Below are positions 15,001 to 19,997 of a stretch of 64,000 bases of DNA, in pieces. Position numbers and translations under genes: made by a program. Below the pieces are notes generated by a model. That model searched no databases. It was given only the letters and a program-made list of their open reading frames with translations, and was not told the origin of the DNA. Every line of letters starts with the position of its first letter. Positions within the stretch are counted from its first letter, which is position 1. The stretch comes from Paracoccaceae bacterium (GTDB lineage: Bacteria; Pseudomonadota; Alphaproteobacteria; Rhodobacterales; Rhodobacteraceae). The stretch spans positions 32,643 through 96,642 of the forward strand of contig JAHDEX010000006.1 of assembly GCA_020628545.1 (NCBI GenBank). The letters run 5' to 3'.

Positions 15001-17609
15001 TCACCAAAGACGAAACGGACAAAGTTTTCCTGGGTGCCGTCACCAAAGGTCAGACCGCTGACGCGCTCGCCGCCGGGTTGGTCTGCGTACCAGTTGAAGA
15101 TTTCCACCTCAGCGACGAGGCGCTTGACGTCATCATCAAGCTTCACACCTGTATGCAAGCCATCGCGCAAGGTGTTTGCGCCACCGACGGCTGTGCCATC
15201 TTGGACGGACTTGATCTGCAAGATTGGCGCGTTCCCGCCCGGGATGATGTTCCCGCCGTTGTCGAACAGCCCAGCTTCTTGATCAGCTACAGGGAACCCA
15301 TCTGCCTCGGACTTAGCGTCGCGGTTGGGTGTCACACCGTCAAGCGCCGCACCAAGAAGCCCGGTATCACCAATAGTTCCGGAAAACTCCGGCACGCTTG
15401 CGAGATCAACCTGACTGAAATTCAGAACAAGGGTCTTGCCTGCTGCAAGCTGCAAGCCGTTATCTGCATCAAAATCGAACGGGTCATTGATGTGGTCAAC
15501 GCCGTCCAAATCATTATCGGTGATGTCGACGGGCGTCACACCCGCATAGTTGTTCTCTCCTAAAAGGGCGTTGCCGTCCGCAGTCCCAGGCTGGAAAATC
15601 TCAATAACAGGACCGTTCTGCTTATAGATTGCGGCCCAAATTGTCCCGCGGAAAGCAACAGAACCGAAGGGTTCCAAATCGTCGCCGATTGACGCAAGTC
15701 CAAGCGGTGCCCCACCGGACGCCAGGAATTCTCGATCAGCTGCAATCGTGCGCGGTACACCACTTGCGATACCGCCGCCGTTACCAGAAGTCGTGGTCGT
15801 TGTGGCCACGTTGCCATCGGCGTCGCGACCAATGATGTAGTATTCTCCCTGGTTTAGGCTCGCTGCAATCAACGCGCCTTTCATGTCCGCCAGTCCAGCG
15901 TCATCAAAGATCGTTGACGTGTATTCTGTCAGTCCGTTGACAGAGCCCTTTCCGGTATCGAGCGAACCATCAGTGAAGCCAGCTTCGAGATAGTTGCCTT
16001 CGATTTCGTTCACGTTTGCGACGATCTCGGCAATGTCGGCAGGCAAGCCAATTGGGCCGTTGGCGTCCGGAATAAGTGAGAAGACGTCAGTCGTCGTTGG
16101 ACGCCCAGTAGCGCCGGCGACGCCAAAGCCTGCAGCAAATGTGTCGGCATAGAGGACGCCGGGGTCAAGCGCGACCACGGTAGAGTTTATGAACTCATCT
16201 GAGTAGCCGATGAATGACAACCACTCGACAACTTCGAGAAAGTCGCTGGTTGTGCCACCCTGTCCGTCATCGCGGCCAACGTTGGACACCATGAGCTTTG
16301 CATTGCCGACACCGGACTGTGGTGTGTAAAGCAGACCGGCCTTCGCACCTTCCGCCCGGGTCGGGTTGGGATGACCGCCATAGACCAGTGTCAGCGGTTG
16401 TCCAAAGTCAGGATGATTCCATTGGTAGGTTTGCACACCGCCAAGACCGGCAGACAGAGACCGACCATTCAAATCATCCGACCGGGTCGCTTCGTGCAAG
16501 CTGTCCCAGTTCTGCGGGTCGAAGTTCCCGTTGATTTCCGCATTGTCCTCAACAAACAGGTTTGTCGCGATGTAGCCTGTTGGCGTCCCGCTCTCCGCTT
16601 CGACCGAGTTGTTATCGAGGTCTTCATCCTCACCAGCAGGGCGACCGCCCCAGTTGTTGTTCGCGCCATTGTCGTAGGTGTATACCCGGCCGTCGTCGGT
16701 CACCTCGACGTCGTAGGGGTTCCGGTAGCCGGCAGAGTAGATCTGCACCGGCCCGTCGGCGAGCAGCTTGGCGCTGTTCAGACCATCGTTGCCGCCGAAC
16801 GGATCACCCTCCAAGCCTTCGCGGGTGGGATCGTCCAGTGTTGGCATGTCGTAGACGTAGACGCGACCATCATCAATTTTCAAACCGTCGGCAGTTTCAA
16901 TCGCGCGGATCTCGTCCAGATCGACCTCAAGCAGCGCGGCGGAGTAAGGGGTCTCCTGCTGGCCTGCGAAGTTGTTGGACGGTGCGCCGGTGTTGGCGTT
17001 GCCACCACTTGCGACGATCAAGCGCTCTGACAAAAGCTCGCCGGTGTTGGGGTCGACTTCCTGGATCACCTCAAGACCATTGGTCGCGTGGTTCTCTTCC
17101 GAGCGGGGCAAACCCCGGACGATATCCACAACGTCCCAGCCAGTTTCCGTTTGTGTGATGCGGGTCAGCACACCCGAGTTGGTGTCGAGATTGGCATCGT
17201 TGCCGGACCCACCTGCGCCGATGCGGCTGTCTGATGAGCTGACGTACATGACGACTGCGGGCTTGCCGCCGATCTCAACCGGGTCACCGTTGCTGTCGAA
17301 TTGCTGCACGACGTCGATGCCGGTAACCTGGCGGACGCTCGTCGCGGCGTCAGAGCCATCGTCGTTGTGGTTCGGAATATCTTGGACGAGGTCGAGGTCT
17401 TCTGCTGCGGTCACATAGAAGCTATTCGTGGTGTCGCCGTCTGCGGGATTTGGATCGCCAAATGCGACGTCTAGAACTTTGATATCACCGGCTTGCTGCG
17501 TGACGTAAAGCCGTCCGTCAGGACCCCAGACAAGAGCCGTTGGCGACCCAATCGAAACGACACCATTTAGATTAAGTTCACTACCTGTAAAATCGTCAGT
17601 AACAGCCAC
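1..17609 (-). CDS. Giant multidomain carbohydrate-binding surface protein, probably type I-secreted (C-terminus outside window)
   Basis: The minus strand reads without a stop from a GTG at 17609 (purine-rich GGGGGGAA just upstream) to the window edge. The codon phase was checked at about 11.2, 8.5, 4.6 and 0.4 kb and is the same throughout. There is no signal peptide, as is usual for type I secretion. Approximate order by residue: beta-propeller of the glucose/sorbosone dehydrogenase type (1-590); RTX-like GGGDNTITTGDGED patch (~1060-1110); malectin-like modules (~1170-1375, 1510-1705, 2125-2290, 4330-4510, 4865-5020); Calx-beta/bacterial-Ig stretch (~2700-3040); CBM6/35-like modules (~3175-3320, 3525-3655, 3955-4105, 5570-5680, 5710-5850) separated by dystroglycan/cadherin-like domains; then a GGGDT-rich linker at the edge. 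Likely role: binding polysaccharide at the cell surface or an exported adhesin. No transporter genes lie beside it. The ORF is certain, the module names are from my own reading, and secretion is inferred. Confidence 0.9.
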   Translation of the reverse strand, partial: MAVTDDFTGSELNLNGVVSIGSPTALVWGPDGRLYVTQQAGDIKVLDVAFGDPNPADGDTTNSFYVTAAEDLDLVQDIPNHNDDGSDAATSVRQVTGIDVVQQFDSNGDPVEIGGKPAVVMYVSSSDSRIGAGGSGNDANLDTNSGVLTRITQTETGWDVVDIVRGLPRSEENHATNGLEVIQEVDPNTGELLSERLIVASGGNANTGAPSNNFAGQQETPYSAALLEVDLDEIRAIETADGLKIDDGRVYVYDMPTLDDPTREGLEGDPFGGNDGLNSAKLLADGPVQIYSAGYRNPYDVEVTDDGRVYTYDNGANNNWGGRPAGEDEDLDNNSVEAESGTPTGYIATNLFVEDNAEINGNFDPQNWDSLHEATRSDDLNGRSLSAGLGGVQTYQWNHPDFGQPLTLVYGGHPNPTRAEGAKAGLLYTPQSGVGNAKLMVSNVGRDDGQGGTTSDFLEVVEWLSFIGYSDEFINSTVVALDPGVLYADTFAAGFGVAGATGRPTTTDVFSLIPDANGPIGLPADIAEIVANVNEIEGNYLEAGFTDGSLDTGKGSVNGLTEYTSTIFDDAGLADMKGALIAASLNQGEYYIIGRDADGNVATTTTTSGNGGGIASGVPRTIAADREFLASGGAPLGLASIGDDLEPFGSVAFRGTIWAAIYKQNGPVIEIFQPGTADGNALLGENNYAGVTPVDITDNDLDGVDHINDPFDFDADNGLQLAAGKTLVLNFSQVDLASVPEFSGTIGDTGLLGAALDGVTPNRDAKSEADGFPVADQEAGLFDNGGNIIPGGNAPILQIKSVQDGTAVGGANTLRDGLHTGVKLDDDVKRLVAEVEIFNWYADQPGGERVSGLTFGDGTQENFVRFVFGDIGGGQLGLEVGLEVGDSYQVIGTSTDPAFVTALTTGGATTNQKKITLQLEIADIGGGYDLAANYKVNGETDFQSVTLSTTSLPVGVLRDVLDGTHQISDGDTTLSSGAAVGIVAEKADGVSFTSVDFDVIRIEGIGNEVVATTVAEAEGPGTAGEDTVIYDGPGGDITLDPSVENFDGSPADTNWSVTGNQADNLITVGGGDNTITTGDGEDVVTGTKADLNGDEITDFSEDDKVIITDATAADVNNVSFQAGSAIVNVNGTSITFSGPDFEGFDASTGDQRFAIEDGENGVEISLIPDETVIYRLNAGGGNVTALDDGPDWISDGSLDPSGPITITGTLGSTFSNGLTDAEDEIDYTPDVDPSVVPWELFVNERSENVPGGAELTYNFDVEVGATYKITLLYVENWQNSFSAPPRIFDVAVEGSVPAEFDDIHPLRDATDFVDGTGADIPTFSNDTDGAIKQPYLGVVSKREFVITASDDSLSLAFQHNGLTGFQNPKINAIEISQLGVVPPVVDETGPVVTSILVEDSLSDQDSPRDLTLTLTDETALDIGTFTGLDGSELSFTGVTPSTVSSPSVQISGDGKTATLVYELSPPSDTSAWPDGDFSVSVAASAFSDAAGNNSVAASFPFTFAAPLAPGDVVLAVNAGGPEVDGADYGLPGVTFEADTGANPHPTVDFSNVTTGPASSNGNNTNNSGADDTPFTGEPVPDTVFTSERWGNDLSYNVDVPNGTYTVDLYFAETFFGQPGGGSEGGVGSRSFDATIEGQTVLDDYDLFDDGDGVLGNGVGAPGVKIIKSFDAEVTDGVLNINFDTIQDGGEIAVDNAKISAFVIRVPEATGATAALTGDANVAEDAGTASYTVTLREAVTETTVVTLDIAGSSNANVPGDAEATGGGTQLTVTFEPGGPLAQTVTVDISDDTLPELDESFTVTMSGIAVTSGGAASVTTTIPANDGPVDSVDGTPVIAGDFSDDGAAPTDLGTLSAGETVIVASQQGDSAPGGRERDYFTFTVAEGDELTGIILEDWQTAESGSPQAFIGIQAGSVITADPVTFENAGDLLGGYIYNEGDVEGGPSDGNLLSPSALGNGSAQGIQFGDGSGFSGPLPAGTYTIWLNQGGDISTATLRLVTQEFVEVVNVEVTAADAIVENGDFGTTDLGYDLTASDNFTGDIEITFSLDDGTGAAEQTQTVSFTNGAGRLEFPIANDNVDNGDDALSLLAFVSGAVSGSDATVTFTDPAGAVASATDDDGPLVRGEVVYAINAGGPALTQDGIDFAEGTSGTDGNPFTSGAPFTDSGGGNGLQPAFDGTVYKTEINDGGNDGQAGFTFSAAVPDPDKVYFVDLYFGEIFTDNTGARVFSVFAEGGDTPVIADLDVVAFTGDPDVGAVIQLADPIAPGANGAIDLEFLASQDRSKVSAIVIREAVGQPDVAVSVTPTEVAEDGGQAEVVFTRLGNTDEPLTLTFTLTDGSAVAGADYTVPAVTSVTFAAGDTEASAFVDVIDNGDESATGTADFNVTITGASVPSGGAVGVGDGTAAVTIADDEFVQPTDIDGDGIDNTDDPFAYDASNGLDRVLTTGNSFRQDFSVDTADAFSAEAGFTGIMINPAQNIANTSREDPYGDQTNEATTLVENGVFKTQSSANDSFSTGTGGNNTIKDNYQSAADVTGVDTFKVEAKANNVFADVFDGGIPTAFASYGITVGAGGVDDFVKFVVGATGNDDASKQLRVELGHNGSLVGNASSVTLASVGIDKAAQANIASVEFELVIDKNGTIPDVLTAGTIVGIATFLDDTGAILGTATTPVRGIAPDGSLAAAIAGENPLTGGAGGLAYGISITHFNNNANQFTGEWDYLALTATDPIDLSIGAPADPVAEGGDEGVTTVDFSLSAPSFTGTMDIDYAVNGAPATATGVTFTDGVGVLSVEAANDDIADGDAALSVALTGTNNPSVTIDPTAAVGTVTEDDAAPVSVPETIVTFEDVPITFDPAANDTDADSDPAELTVVAVGASSDPDATLALVDGEVTVTPTNGFLGDVTFTYDVADASGNTTQGIATVTVTAATLISISNAPTKIETGDTGSVTLVFPVATAPAAEQTLSLTYTVDGETRTSAVSLDATGAGSISVDVANDDKVSVTDLTTVALTGVTTAGFAISTANATATGRIIEDDEVSRDIMVDEDIPVGDESDPYELSDGVETIDTSGTTQPTNLVGNAEDNTFTVGLGEDKIDLQDNGGADKVVGTPEALDGIEIVNAEDDDEVVITGGENAVIVDVVEGSTEVTIDADGDTTDASDQFTVVYAESNLIPTLENGVLKVAPGTAQTFRIQAEDFDSSTTYAAQGQGAADGGQVAFLPDNGASGTATYDLSGIVPAGTYTLVVVYFDENDGESTIGVSVTSTGEADFDATFVMDEATPGNAAQAQNLRAKTFADVVIGSDGQLVLTGTTEGGEFARIDYFEFIEQRAEVDPENSSPYAPFPLVDQTTTEGEEFSYNAGAAFVDDEEDILTFTATSDKEGGSLPEGLAFDPDTGIFSGTPTESGAFVITVTADDDNTSSEPQTFNLNIGDVNFAPEVTTPIADQFINLNDPINLDVSTSFNDPDGTALTFSLLEDVPGLSIDETTGVITGSPTGGTGSVQVTVVASDGEFDTQDTFLVNVGGGASQDPIRIEAEDADALSGYFIQNNTQDRIRLLNSESTGTATFNLADVPAGQYAVRIAYYDEADGQGNVALSLISDGVETPVDGFELNEDTGTNAANATSFRVRTLEQTVQIGDGDQLKLSGAADGGEFTRIDYLELVPLSSTNFAPTETPDGVEDVTLVGLLPLDINVADAFIDPEEDPLKFAVVDGPSWLQIDENTGALTGTPDVGGVFSVTVSAADAVNAQIPATSTFTLTVEIPDNELPTLDFPVTAFTVEQGILLEESVTFTDPEDGDITYSLSVDKPDWLSIDEFGTLSGTPGAEDVVTDLPVSIIATDPLGGTSSVEVLITVSNTNDAPEVGTPLEDQSATLGEAFLYELPVDAFTDADIPAGDELSYSAELVGGGDLPAWLSIDPLTGALSGTPDTGDDVAVIITATDLAGLSVSAAPIIIDVSAFEVPSDPVQIEAEDFTGVGTAQNYVINNLSAASGDAILRLPADALGVVTHDLSAYAGQSFKVAVTYIDETDGISNGKVTVDGVELGSWVFDGTAGTQNVPGGETGNFVQPGNFRTVELDTVIGLTETSVLTLEVQAQGGEFGRVDFITLIPAALPETNEPPIAVTVTPLAPELAEDTDTTLAVKVGDITITDDILGTNELSLAGADADAFEIVGTELFLKAGTVLDFETKPTFDVTVQVNDAEVGVEPVDAFTDFALTLADVNEAPLLTVAPVLTELSQDTDTTAATKVADIIVSDDALGSFALTLTGDDAALFEIVTDEINGTIALNLIAGATLDAIGNAQLDVTVELDDPEIGEAVAEATEAVAITVLEGDVVEEDTVVLRINAFGDTVAATDGGPDWQADLKDDLGTPAKENNAYLTLESADAAQDRGDTQGYSGDGTLLPTSLPQAVVDTARSSNEPFSYDIPVGDLGGPGDFEVKLYFAELFTGNQTPGNRVFDIEVEGSSPGVLQDFDPSAPTGGGDLSAISYDVTVTDGELNIRFAQDAPVPTDNPIINAIEIVRKGDVVVGPTDGEALFTANIAGGDVITSSTFATNSMQITNQSANDVSITRVVIDLADTIIPDNGFDTQTIAEGGPIGDATNKPFQLDGGTSGLSLADFTITMGDEIVDPQTGGEGNNELILEFEDGAFAVGDLLSFSIDIDPFTATVGPIGGAVAGFELTGGTVSVEFSDGTSATSVITPPDETIAGRALVKAGQEDLGSPTLTLGDGTTAARVVNQANLPISVDAGVANAGETARIFILDTAFVSNGDSISSDPPPQAPNGIQGNNAQKVANVVEVTLDENGQFDGTIPVTRSTTQSANAGDNLGFNYFAVGVVDGNGEVTQISDPLVVEYDPNANVPPIGDPTGNPVGDVLLRINAFGSTVAALDDGPDWQADTAAAPSPYFTGPQNRGDVDATPATPGLTDVPDAIFATARSDDNSFSYTIPVIDLPGITAGDTVTVNLYFAEAASNPDFVRAFDVQLEGVTAIDDLNPAAFFGSGNGGVISTVVEVTGGTLNIDFLNNNVQNAIVSGIEVIAGGENPINAGGVIDPPADTADALEVLGVDDGNFDGTVQGVAVDSQNDGGNNGSVVLTVLDGNDTVDASNFGENAIQLKNTGNKEVAAVFIDIRNAVFADQVFDNDGTGGDTAAKAFQIQSDGNTGAFFVGANGVNGNNDDNLFFEGATPAADTSGFGSSNISGGYRGLLVRFDGNVDGGFNGGETVGFSGDGDSNSIAGFSSGLLNPNNVTSTNFDTGGQSGAELVGSSFTVLFADGTTATGYLGSDTTQAGAAGEAVQGRATKEAVLSVSTGSGTFDSGQTGTYGGTVPTITVAGTPGDTVRVVLHKGFQPTDGTAGGSPDSVESVIQGRLDTLVPDFAVNNAFDVQTVDVVIGNDGLAIVPASAFDFVNTTSGESFAGDDVQPLALTAAVVEQVSDTSAIVGSGASDLVPVGPVSQPIYLTNPTGIPVDDSGVVNEPPDGFFELEGSGDNKYFKIQIEDENGTGGTNPGGKWEYLTTSDELGNQDGFQGTGYYLFGSDVSKGIDNANGGDELLEYTIYVPEEELGTYSFSFVVSRDDRIDPNPNEETDLDGTFAGDQQNDLWLNFKHAEDAGNGDIAAFLTGNGSNNPEPEVNGFIKLFGGPANGGWGNANMIDGLPNNFGAQIEITEAGLYTIQVDGRSQGYHIDYFELFQGTNPGAGSANSDFVLGAPGDGGDTGGGGNTGDPVRIQAEDFTSSNGYAVQGAGAADQGELIAVSGGAGSTGTATYNLSAAGVGAGTYDVVIGYVDESDGESTLNVNVGDKSAQIIFDDDATSNNAVGSQNFREFTIANAIIDGNDVLTLNGINDGGEFTRVDYIDFFPSDGTGGGGDTGGGDTGGGDT
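2550..4640 (-). repeat. Pair of malectin-like modules inside the giant gene
   Basis: Two closely similar modules at about 4620-4080 and 3020-2550 both open with VLLRINAFG-type or VVLRINAFG-type strands followed by a GGPDWQAD or DGPDWQAD loop. Both contain VxLYFAE and end in LNIxF...NAIEI or similar. This is the malectin (di-glucose-binding) fold signature. Three more distant copies lie at about 14100-13490, 13080-12490 and 11240-10740. Sugar-binding residues were not checked one by one. Confidence 0.7.
5300..8100 (-). repeat. Three diverged CBM6/35-like modules inside the giant gene
   Basis: About 130-150-residue modules lie near 8090-7650, 7040-6640 and 5740-5300. Each begins with an IxIEAEDF/RIQAEDF-like strand and ends with GGEFxRIDYxEF or GGEFGRVDF, the pattern of family 6/35 beta-sandwich carbohydrate-binding modules. 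Two related copies lie at 900-570 (ending HIDYFELF) and 480-65 (ending GGEFTRVDYIDF). Ig/cadherin-like domains (motif LxIDxxTGxLSGTP) separate them. They are paralogous protein repeats, not near-identical DNA repeats, so the duplications are old. Confidence 0.7.
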
Positions 17610-18375
17610 AAAAATTCCCCCCAAAAAGCACTCGGCAATAAGTCGCGTGCAAGCTCGGGCTCAGAAATAATTGATGCGGCAAAAATATTTACTGGGCCAC
17701 AGATACCCGAAATCGCAAGGTATACGCTGACCACCGGAAAAATATTTATCAACACAATTCGGCCATTTTTTGCCCTATTTCGGACACATTTTTCGGCAAG
17801 CGACGTCGCAGCCTCAACGGCGTTAACTAATTATTAATATATTTCAGTATGTTGTTTCTACCGCAGACTTAAATCGCTGCTACACCGTACCAAAGGCGTT
17901 GTTTCAACCCATAGATGTGCTGGTATCCGATTTGGAAACAATTCGGTGAGCAAATCGAAAAAGAAAGAAGCCGCACTTCATTTTTGAGACTGCCCGAGAG
18001 AATCTTCAACAATTCAAAAACAATTATTAATTGAATTCTGAATTCATCTTTCAATTCTAGATTGAAGGAATTTCGAGTCTTTCTTTTCATCTCACGCGGG
18101 GAATTTCAACGGCTGCACGGCGATTTACAGCCACGGTGTAAACCGCCATCAAATGCATCACTATGAACCCCCATTCAGACCGAATTTTCCGGCCAAATAT
18201 TACTCAAAAACCAACGAATAAATTTGCCGTACAAGCACACCATTTTTGATGTTCAGAGGTATCTATCATCTCCTGTCAGAGGCTGTTTGTGAAATCCGAC
18301 TTGCATGCGCATTCTGGGAACAATTTTGGAGCGTGATCGGTTGAGCAATCAAATCCACACAAACCGGAGGATCCT
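17610..18375. other. AT-rich intergenic region between giant gene and stress island
   Basis: No convincing gene was found. The stretch is clearly more AT-rich than its flanks (runs such as taattattaatatattt near 17830) and must hold the promoter of the giant minus-strand gene. A short minus-strand frame at 17869-18090 has no good ribosome-binding site and no recognisable domain. A promoter-like pattern for the next plus-strand gene lies at 18317-18342. Confidence 0.6.
18317..18342 (+). promoter_or_regulatory. GGAAC-N17-GGTT stress-type promoter
   Basis: GGAAC at 18317-18321 and GGTT at 18339-18342 lie 17 bases apart, and the downstream element is 33 bases from the ATG at 18376. The pattern resembles the alphaproteobacterial ECF/EcfG-type promoter (GGAAC, 16-17 spacer, CGTT). 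Near-identical patterns precede four other units in this island. Which sigma factor uses it is not shown. Confidence 0.6.
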
Positions 18376-18588
18376 ATGTCCAACATCGAATATGACCCTG
18401 AACTCGCGAAGCTGAAAGGTTCCGAACAGCATCACGACCTTAAGAATAAAGCTGGTGAGAAAGCCGATGAGGATCACGCAAAAAGCGACGCAACACCATC
18501 CGACACTGTCGTTGATGCGGTGTCAGGATCCGACGACGAAACACAAATCGCAGACAAACTCCGCGAAGTGGCTGGGAATGATAAATAG
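18376..18588 (+). CDS. Small hydrophilic protein, function unknown
   Basis: A 70-residue protein, highly charged (Asp, Glu and Lys), with no membrane segment, signal peptide or cysteine. The ATG follows a strong GGAGGAT ribosome-binding site and a GGAAC-type promoter. It is followed 32 bases later by htpX and may be cotranscribed with it. The composition resembles small general-stress or disordered hydrophilin-type proteins, but I recognise no family. The ORF looks real because of its start signals and context. Confidence 0.65.
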   Translation: MSNIEYDPELAKLKGSEQHHDLKNKAGEKADEDHAKSDATPSDTVVDAVSGSDDETQIADKLREVAGNDK

Positions 18589-18620
18589 AGCATAACGCGA
18601 AACCACGGAGGAGCTTAAAA

Positions 18621-19478
18621 ATGCGGGCCTATGCGAAAGTCGCAGTCCTTTTGGCGGCAATGACTGCACTATTCCTTGGTGTAGGTTATCTCATCGGCGG
18701 CGCATCAGGTGCGCTCGTCGCGCTCGCATTGGCGGCGGCCATGAATCTGTGGACCTGGTATCGCTCTGCCGATGCAATTCTACAGATGCATGATGCCCAA
18801 CCTATTGGCCCAAATGACCGCTTCGGTCTTCACAGAATGACAGAACAAATGGCCCAGCAAAGCGGCCTTCCGATGCCTTCTCTCTACATTATGCGGACGC
18901 CTCAGCCGAATGCCTTCGCGACAGGTCGCAATCCAAACAACGCGGCGGTTGCGGTGACGACCGGACTTCTCGAGCATCTCAGCCGCGAAGAAATCGCTGG
19001 CGTCATCGCGCATGAGCTGGCGCACATTCAAAATCGCGACACGCTCGTAATGACAATCAGCGCGAGCTTGGCAGGTGCGATTTCCATGATTGCCAACTTC
19101 GCGGTCCTGATGGGCGGCCGTCGCGATAGCCCCCTTGGCGTGTTCGGCGTTATCGCGATGACAATCTTATCTCCATTGATGGCAGCCATTATTCAAAGCG
19201 CGATCAGCCGCACGCGAGAGTTTGAGGCTGACGCGGATGGTGCGGAGATATGTGGCCAACCCATGTGGCTTGCGTCTGCACTGCAGAAGATCGGCGCACT
19301 TGCGGGACGCATCGATAACCACCATGCGGAGCGGCAACCTGCCACCGCCCATATGTTCATCATCAACCCGCTTCATCTGCATCAATTGGATCGCTTGTTC
19401 GCGACACACCCTCCAACGGAAGAGCGGGTGCGACGACTGTCTGAGATGCAATCTAAAGGTCTTCGCGCGGCCGGATGA
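18621..19478 (+). CDS. htpX: HtpX-type membrane zinc metalloprotease (M48B)
   Basis: A 285-residue inner-membrane endopeptidase of the HtpX family, which helps degrade misfolded membrane proteins under stress. Two N-terminal membrane segments (about 7-27 and 28-45) precede the catalytic zinc motif HELAH (His131, Glu132, His135). A third ligand is expected in [11 protein letters not shown] further on. Two more hydrophobic segments lie around 145-200. The length matches the family. The ATG has a GGAGGA site 8 bases upstream. It sits directly downstream of the small hydrophilic protein in a stress-gene island, consistent with an envelope-quality role. Confidence 0.93.
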   Translation: MRAYAKVAVLLAAMTALFLGVGYLIGGASGALVALALAAAMNLWTWYRSADAILQMHDAQPIGPNDRFGLHRMTEQMAQQSGLPMPSLYIMRTPQPNAFATGRNPNNAAVAVTTGLLEHLSREEIAGVIAHELAHIQNRDTLVMTISASLAGAISMIANFAVLMGGRRDSPLGVFGVIAMTILSPLMAAIIQSAISRTREFEADADGAEICGQPMWLASALQKIGALAGRIDNHHAERQPATAHMFIINPLHLHQLDRLFATHPPTEERVRRLSEMQSKGLRAAG

Positions 19479-19534
19479 ATCCGACGGCGCAATTCCTCCC
19501 CAAGTCCAGAAGCAGCGTAGAACGTGAGTTTGGC

Positions 19535-19559
19535 GGAACATTCACCGCACGAGGGGGTT
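19535..19559 (+). promoter_or_regulatory. GGAAC-N16-GGTT stress-type promoter
   Basis: GGAAC at 19535-19539 and GGTT at 19556-19559 have a 16-base spacer, and the GGTT lies 31 bases before the ATG at 19591. It is the same pattern as at 18317, 22550, 24540 and 28616 (reverse). Confidence 0.65.
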
Positions 19560-19590
19560 CATCGGGTGAACACTAAGGAAAGGACACAGC

Positions 19591-19992
19591 ATGACCGCCT
19601 TCTCTTCCGGCCCGATAACCCAAATGCAAACCCATTCACCGAAGTTGTATGCTTTCGCTGTCACCGGACACATCGATGACGACGCGTCTGAAGACCTTGC
19701 CAAGTTCATGAATGACGTTTTTGATCGTCATGAGGAAAAGATCGACATGCTCCTCGACCTATCAGCATTTTCGGGCAGCGATTGGGATAGTTTTCTCGAT
19801 GGTGACGTCATCGCCTCTCGCTTCCGTGCCCTCACGAACGTCGACAAATATGCGGTGATCGGCGCGCCGGACCGCGCGGCAAAAATGATCAACCTCTTGG
19901 ACAAGGTCATACCCGTGCAAGCCAAAGCTTTCGGCGCGGATGAAGTTGAAGCCGCCTGGACATGGGTCGGCGAAGCGCGCCCTGTGGCATAG
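19591..19992 (+). CDS. SpoIIAA-like (STAS-fold) protein
   Basis: A 133-residue soluble protein of the SpoIIAA-like family (PF11964 type). Its core of alternating strands and helices covers the whole length, including GHIDDDAS near the start, the MLLDLSAF strand and a C-terminal W-containing helix. Members of this family are common in stress clusters and their exact role is unknown. The start follows AAGGA at a good distance and lies behind its own GGAAC-type promoter. The gene ends 5 bases before the reductase start, so the two are probably cotranscribed. Confidence 0.8.
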   Translation: MTAFSSGPITQMQTHSPKLYAFAVTGHIDDDASEDLAKFMNDVFDRHEEKIDMLLDLSAFSGSDWDSFLDGDVIASRFRALTNVDKYAVIGAPDRAAKMINLLDKVIPVQAKAFGADEVEAAWTWVGEARPVA

Positions 19993-19997
19993 AGCGA

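Noticed and set aside
180-17418. Dozens of plus-strand (and some minus-strand) open frames of 60-380 residues over the first 17 kb
   Set aside because: They are shadows of the single giant minus-strand frame. They lack start signals and family features, and their composition mirrors its Asp/Gly/Thr-rich codons.
17869-18090. 73-residue minus-strand frame in the AT-rich gap
   Set aside because: No ribosome-binding site, no domain, and random-looking composition.
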